Of a DNA stretch of 64,000 nucleotides, positions 60,003 to 64,000 are shown in pieces (within the stretch, counting starts at the first letter, position 1; the number at the start of each line of letters is the position of its first letter). The DNA lies in contig JBAZWJ010000016.1 in NCBI GenBank assembly GCA_041660385.1, forward strand, positions 28,494 to 92,493, read 5' to 3'. The stretch is from DYJE01 sp041660385. GTDB lineage: Bacteria > Desulfobacterota > Desulfobacteria > Desulfobacterales > Desulfolunaceae. A program made the position numbers and the translations under genes. The notes under the pieces are model-generated. The model saw only the letters and a list, made by a program, of their open reading frames with translations. It had not been told where the DNA came from and searched no databases.

Positions 60003-61742
60003 ATGAAAAGCATTTCAAAATTTTTATGGATGATCATGGCGGTGGCGGTTTTTTCTGCACCCGTGGTTCAAGCCGCATACCATCATGAGGGCGAGAAAGA
60101 CGCAGGTAAATTTCTTTCAGTATACCCGGGAAGCGCCGGAACAAAACTGGATCACTGCGCACTGTGCCATACCGGAGGGTCATACCAGAGCGGTGGAAAA
60201 ACAGTTCAGGTGGGAAGCTGCCAGTGGTGTCACAGAACATACGGTTATGACGGATCTGGCGGAGCCTCTGCTTTGACCGGCACATTGAATCCTTACGGAA
60301 CGGCCTATCTTGCGGCAAACCGGACAGCGGAAGGTGTGACAACTATCGCCAGCGCAGACTCGGATGCCGACGGATACTCCAACGCCGTCGAAATCAATGC
60401 CGGGAATTTTCCTGGAAACGCCAACGACCACCCCGGTCTTGTTTCTGCTCCTTACAGGATTTACACCAAGGCTCAGCTTGAAGCCATGGAACAGCACACC
60501 CAGTTTCTTCTGATGAACACCTCACGGAGCGGTGATTCTTACGCCGAATACACCGGTGTCCCCATGAAAGATCTTCTGGATGACGCCGGGATTCTTCTGG
60601 ATTTGGCTACAAGCATCACGGTTTACGCACCGGACGGATGGGCCCAGGATCATCCTCTGAACTACGAACCGGATCTGGAAATGTACCATGTTTACGGCAA
60701 CGCACCTGAATCGAATTTCCAGTACCCATCGGCAACCTATTACTATGACAACGAAGCGGACCAGGCCAAAAACCCGGATTACGGTTGGTGTGATTACAGC
60801 GCACCATCTTGCGTGGGAAGAACCCATGGCGGAGCCATCGTGGTGGAAAACGGACTCATGGCCATTCTGGCACTCAAACAGGACGGAGCTTATCTGATTC
60901 CAGGCCTGTTGAACGATGAAAACAAGCTCGACGGCTCAGGACCGTTCCGTGTTGTTGTTCCCCAGAAATATCCCAACGCCCCGGATCAGTCCAGCAAGTC
61001 CGCCATACAGGACGTCCTTTGGCCTTATGAAAACGGCTGGGACCACAACGCCGGTGCCTGCTCCCGTTCAGCCACCATCATCAAGGTCAATCCGTTGCCC
61101 GAAGGCACCAGCGATATCGATATTCTTGAAGCAGGCTGGAACTACATCGACCAGGAAAAAATCATCATCTACGGAGCCATTGACGGAACCGATTCCAATG
61201 GAAACGGCGTACTGGACAGCGAGGAAGGCACGTCCGAAACAGATGATATGGATGGAGACGGAACCCCGGACTACAAAGATGCGGACACGGCCAGTGTTCG
61301 CCATGCAAAAGGCTCATCAAAAATCAGAATCAACTGTTCAGCAGGTGAATTCAGCCTGATTCAGGCTCTGAATGAAGCAGACCCGGCCCTCAGCCAGACA
61401 GGCAAACCCACGGACCGTTCGTGCCCCTATGGCGCTTTGAAATTCAACATCACAGGTCTCACACCCGGCCAGACCGTCACTGTCGAACTGGAAATGCCTG
61501 AAAACGTTCCCACCAGCGCGACGTTCTACAAGATCCTCTCAACCGGCTGGAGTCTCCTTGCCTTTGGAAGCAACAACGGAGACAAACTGATCACCCTCAC
61601 CCTGACAGACGGCAACCCTGCCACGGACCTTGATGGCCTGGCAAACGGAACCATCGTGGACCCCGGCGTTTTGACAACCGGTGCCGATGACACAGCTGAT
61701 TCGGATGATGATGATTCCTGTTTTATCAATTCTTTGATCTGA
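60003..61742 (+). CDS. Secreted di-haem protein with molybdopterin-like and anchor-U-like domains
   Basis: A 579-residue secreted protein: signal peptide FLWMIMAVAVFSAPVVQAA. Two c-type haem sites, LDHCALCHTGG and GSCQWCHRTYG, lie at about residues 51-78. Then DSDADGYSNAVEINAGNFPG (Ca-binding type), a region YAEYTGVPMKDLLDDAGILL and ITVYAPDGWAQDH that resembles the sulfite-oxidase/molybdopterin-binding fold without its cofactor Cys being evident, an Asp-rich thrombospondin-type stretch (DSNGNGVLDSEEGTSETDDM), and a C-terminal domain (SATFYKILSTGWSLLAFGSN, DGNPATDLDGLANGTIVDPG) like 'choice-of-anchor U'. It ends DSDDDDSCFINSLI, a CFI-type tail. Possibly a surface or periplasmic redox protein paired with the porin. 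Confidence 0.7.
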   Translation: MKSISKFLWMIMAVAVFSAPVVQAAYHHEGEKDAGKFLSVYPGSAGTKLDHCALCHTGGSYQSGGKTVQVGSCQWCHRTYGYDGSGGASALTGTLNPYGTAYLAANRTAEGVTTIASADSDADGYSNAVEINAGNFPGNANDHPGLVSAPYRIYTKAQLEAMEQHTQFLLMNTSRSGDSYAEYTGVPMKDLLDDAGILLDLATSITVYAPDGWAQDHPLNYEPDLEMYHVYGNAPESNFQYPSATYYYDNEADQAKNPDYGWCDYSAPSCVGRTHGGAIVVENGLMAILALKQDGAYLIPGLLNDENKLDGSGPFRVVVPQKYPNAPDQSSKSAIQDVLWPYENGWDHNAGACSRSATIIKVNPLPEGTSDIDILEAGWNYIDQEKIIIYGAIDGTDSNGNGVLDSEEGTSETDDMDGDGTPDYKDADTASVRHAKGSSKIRINCSAGEFSLIQALNEADPALSQTGKPTDRSCPYGALKFNITGLTPGQTVTVELEMPENVPTSATFYKILSTGWSLLAFGSNNGDKLITLTLTDGNPATDLDGLANGTIVDPGVLTTGADDTADSDDDDSCFINSLI

Positions 61743-61745
61743 TAC

Positions 61746-61785
61746 CACAACGGGGCGGGTCTATTGCCTGCCCCGTTGTGTTGTT
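61746..61785 (+). terminator. Terminator after the di-haem protein gene
   Basis: CACAACGGGGCGGG (61746-61759) pairs with CCTGCCCCGTTGTG (61767-61780) over 14 bp with one G-U pair and a 7-base loop, followed by TTGTTCTATT. It lies directly after the stop codon. Confidence 0.8.
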
Positions 61786-61794
61786 CTATTCACC

Positions 61795-61840
61795 CCATTC
61801 AATATTCTATATTGACCGTTCAATGTTCGATATTCAGCCC
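61795..61840. repeat. Dispersed repeat, short divergent copy
   Basis: CATTCAATATTCTATATTGA then CCGTTCAATGTTCGATATTC: words of the same family as the other dispersed copies, but more A/T-rich. Confidence 0.5.
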
Positions 61841-61969
61841 TACCTCCACCCCAATTCCTCTCTTGCCCAAGCCCCTGAAATGAACTATACAGGAATCGAA
61901 CTCCGGTTTCCCGCAGTTCTTTAATTTTGTGAAAATCATCATCGATTACGTTTAATGGTTTAATAAAAA

Positions 61970-63010
61970 ATGGAACGAGCTGACTATTTCATAAGGCGAT
62001 TTCTGCTTGTGATCCCCACATTTATCGGGATTACCTTTATCTGTTTTCTGTTGATCCAGTTTGTGCCCGGCGGACCGGTGGAGCAGACCATGATGCGGAT
62101 GAAAGGCTCAGCTGACGGCGGGCAACCCACGTCAACCAATGCGGCGTCCATTTCCGAAGAGCAGCGCAAGGAAATTGAAGTCCATTTCGGTTTTGACAAG
62201 CCGTTTTATCAGCGTTATTACAACTGGCTGATCCGGGACAGAATCGGCATGACCATGGAATCCTACAGTTATCCAAATAAAAATGCCTGGCAGCTGATCA
62301 GCGAACGCTTTCCCGTGTCCCTTGTTTTCGGGATCACGGGTTTTTTTCTCACCTATATAGTGTGTATTCCTCTGGGCATCATGAAGGCTCTCCACCATGG
62401 CAAGACCTTTGATCTTGTTTCAAGTGTCGTGGTGTTTGTGGGTTACGCCATTCCGGTGTTTGCTTTTGGTATGGTGCTTAAAATGGTGTTCTGCGGAACA
62501 GTTGAGGGGCTGTTTGATATTTTTCCCATGTCTGGTTTTACGTCGGACAACTTTGAAACACTTTCCATGGGAATGAAAATAAAAGACGTTTTCACGCACA
62601 TGTTTCTGCCTGTGATCTGTTACATGATTGGGAATTTCGCTGTGCTGACCCTTTTAATGAAAAACTCCCTGCTGGAGCAGATCAGCAAAGATTACATACG
62701 CTGCGTGCTTGCCAAAGGGGCCGGTTTTTCAAGGGCCGTGTGGCTCCACGCGTTCAGGAATTCTCTGATTCCCATTGCCACGGGTTTTGGTGGGGTTCTG
62801 TCCATGATGTTCGCGGGGTCTGTGATCATCGAACAGGTGTTTGAGATTCCGGGGATGGGGCGGCTCAGTCTGGAAGCCATTGTGGGCAGGGATTATCCGG
62901 TGTTCATGGGGATTCTTTCCCTCACGTCTCTTCTGGGTCTTGTGGGCAATATCCTGTCGGATTTCTGCTATGTGATCATTGACCCGAGAATCAACTTCAA
63001 AAAATCATAA
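61970..63010 (+). CDS. Peptide/oligopeptide ABC transporter permease (YejB-like)
   Basis: A 346-residue inner-membrane permease. It begins DYFIRRFLLVIPTFIGITFI followed by LIQFVPGGPVEQ, as in YejB/OppB/DppB. Six membrane helices include VSLVFGITGFFLTYIVCIPL and MMFAGSVIIEQVFEIPGMGR, the latter covering the EAA coupling region (EQISKDYIRCVLAKGAGFSR to LHAFRNSLIPIATGFGG). The extended periplasmic loop after residue 45 (SADGGQPTSTNAASISEEQR) is typical of YejB. It imports peptides or related compounds together with the next gene, which begins 23 bases later. Confidence 0.9.
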   Translation: MERADYFIRRFLLVIPTFIGITFICFLLIQFVPGGPVEQTMMRMKGSADGGQPTSTNAASISEEQRKEIEVHFGFDKPFYQRYYNWLIRDRIGMTMESYSYPNKNAWQLISERFPVSLVFGITGFFLTYIVCIPLGIMKALHHGKTFDLVSSVVVFVGYAIPVFAFGMVLKMVFCGTVEGLFDIFPMSGFTSDNFETLSMGMKIKDVFTHMFLPVICYMIGNFAVLTLLMKNSLLEQISKDYIRCVLAKGAGFSRAVWLHAFRNSLIPIATGFGGVLSMMFAGSVIIEQVFEIPGMGRLSLEAIVGRDYPVFMGILSLTSLLGLVGNILSDFCYVIIDPRINFKKS

Positions 63011-63033
63011 AGGCGCAGAAGGTAAACCACGGC

Positions 63034-64000
63034 ATGGCGGGAATCACCGGCTTTCTAACAATCAGAAACCCCGAAACACAAAAACGGCTGAAGCGGTTCA
63101 AAGAACACAAAACAGCCCACGTCTCGTTGTGGATTCTGGCTATTCTTTATGCCATCAGCCTTTTTTCAGAACTTCTCTGCAACAGCGACCCTCTTTATGT
63201 CCGGTTCAAAAATAAATCATATTTCCCGGTGTTTGCCTTTCATTCCGAAGACGAGTTTTTAAATAACGGCAAGCACACTCGGCCCGATTACAAAAAATTG
63301 AGAACGAATCCCGAATTCACGGCAGATCCGTCCCATTGGATGATTTTTCCGCCTTTTGAAATCGGCCCTTATGAAAGCGCATCGCCCTCTGATCTTGCAT
63401 CAGGCGACAGTGTTTACCTTGTTTTCAATCCTGAAATACGCCTTGCCACGGTGAACATCCGGGACGATTACACCGTGTCCCGATCGTCCAATTTTGGAGT
63501 GCTGGTTGGAAAGGACGATTCGCTGGTTGCGGACAGCCTGATCACGGAAAGCCTTGATCTGCCGGACTCGATCAAGGAAGCTGTGGCTGTTCGTTTCAGA
63601 AACGAGGAGGCTGGAGAAGTGGAAGTCCCGCTGGTTCTGCCCGATGGCGCAACCCTCACTGTTTCACTGAACGATTATTCGCCACGGGACGAGGCTCCGA
63701 AAACGGTGAGGCTCAAATTTGAGGAAAAGGAAACGGTCAGACGAAAGCTGGCGAAAATTCCATTTGACAGCCAAGGGACGCTGAAAGGCAAGGCTCCTGA
63801 ACTGTGGGGCAGTATTCCGGTGGACGAACAGGCCGAGCTGTCAGCCAAAGTCCGAACCCGGTTTGAACGTCCTGTAGATTCGGTTCCCATGACCATTTCC
63901 GGGGCGTTGTACCGTCTGGATTTTCAAAAAGAGGACATCCGTTTTCCCTATCCGCCCACACTCCGCCATCCCATGGGCATTGACGAAGCGGGCCGCGATG
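63034..64000 (+). CDS. ABC transporter permease, YejE-like, with large insertion (partial)
   Basis: The first 322 codons are visible; the gene runs off the right edge. It starts MAGITGFLTIRNPETQKRLK and has the first helix VSLWILAILYAISLFSELLC, then DPLYVRFKNKSYFPVFAFHS as in YejE. The next YejE landmark, FPYPPTLRHPMGIDEAGRD, comes only at about residue 304, whereas E. coli YejE reaches it after roughly 130 residues. Between them lies an inserted beta-rich stretch of about 170 residues (SGDSVYLVFNPEIRLATVNI, EVEVPLVLPDGATLTVSLND, TVRLKFEEKETVRRKLAKIP) predicted to sit in the periplasm. No ribosome site stronger than AAGG is present. Confidence 0.85.
   Translation, partial: MAGITGFLTIRNPETQKRLKRFKEHKTAHVSLWILAILYAISLFSELLCNSDPLYVRFKNKSYFPVFAFHSEDEFLNNGKHTRPDYKKLRTNPEFTADPSHWMIFPPFEIGPYESASPSDLASGDSVYLVFNPEIRLATVNIRDDYTVSRSSNFGVLVGKDDSLVADSLITESLDLPDSIKEAVAVRFRNEEAGEVEVPLVLPDGATLTVSLNDYSPRDEAPKTVRLKFEEKETVRRKLAKIPFDSQGTLKGKAPELWGSIPVDEQAELSAKVRTRFERPVDSVPMTISGALYRLDFQKEDIRFPYPPTLRHPMGIDEAGRD

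Overview
The window looks like a chromosome segment of an anaerobic Gram-negative bacterium of the Desulfobacterota (class Desulfobacteria or a close relative). No rRNA is present, so this placement is inference. It rests on a SEC-C methionine aminopeptidase, a PxxKW cysteine-rich protein, a probable small selenoprotein, abundant FadL-like and porin-like outer-membrane proteins, a sigma-54 activator beside a GEMM-type riboswitch, and dispersed intergenic repeats rich in TTCGATGTT-like words. No CRISPR array, tRNA, rRNA, prophage or complete insertion sequence was seen.

Layout. 1-3.7 kb (minus strand): a small type II fatty-acid/polyketide-like gene set (ketosynthase, nitroreductase, acyl carrier protein, short-chain reductase, hot-dog dehydratase) behind bioB, which has a clear BirA-box promoter. 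3.7-9.3 kb: a periplasmic TPR protein, a membrane glycosyltransferase, a LOG-like protein, map and kdsD. 9.4-14.8 kb: the PxxKW protein, an aminotransferase, vapBC, a HAD phosphatase, truA, an overlooked dual-CXXC zinc-ribbon ORF with an in-frame UGA and a SECIS-like hairpin, and an RluB-type pseudouridine synthase. 15-17.8 kb: a second VapC-type module, a decayed gene resembling the C-terminal part of antiphage sirtuin (Dsr1/DUF4020) proteins, and a 143-base element with 26-bp inverted ends. 17.9-27.9 kb: housekeeping genes (mfd, a SurA-N protein, rodZ-like, mgtE, recO, a GHMP kinase, a lipid kinase). 28.2-29.7 kb: two RelE/ParE-type toxin-antitoxin pairs among dispersed repeats.

29.9-38.5 kb: a TetR regulator and a catabolic operon (M24-fold protein, DUF362 protein, 3-hydroxyacyl dehydrogenase, beta-keto acid cleavage enzyme, two CoA-transferase subunits, FadL porin). 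Matching palindromes lie in front of both the regulator and the operon. The enzymes suggest oxidation of a 3-hydroxy acid, acetyl-CoA-dependent cleavage of the keto acid, and CoA recycling, with FadL admitting a hydrophobic substrate.

38.7-58 kb: the most interesting region. A TetR and a receiver-less sigma-54 activator precede a 880-base regulatory region. It holds two GGCGA-caa-TTCGCC palindromes 21 bp apart, a near-consensus sigma-54 promoter and a GEMM-I cyclic-dinucleotide riboswitch with adenine at the position that tunes c-di-GMP versus cGAMP preference. Downstream are eleven tightly spaced co-directional genes: three paralogous secreted proteins sharing an M-K-[SA]-A-T-A-Q-x-G motif, a C39 peptidase, a coiled-coil plus beta-barrel FapF-like exporter, a FadL-like barrel, a TolB/WD-like propeller, another barrel protein, an LVIVD-repeat protein, a MopE-motif/DUF1566 lipoprotein and an RCC1-repeat lipoprotein. 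I read this as a Fap/Fil-like surface-fibre export system under second-messenger control.

58.6-64 kb: a phosphate-selective-porin-like barrel with a di-haem secreted partner, then two YejB/YejE-type peptide ABC permeases, the second carrying a large periplasmic insertion and running off the right edge.
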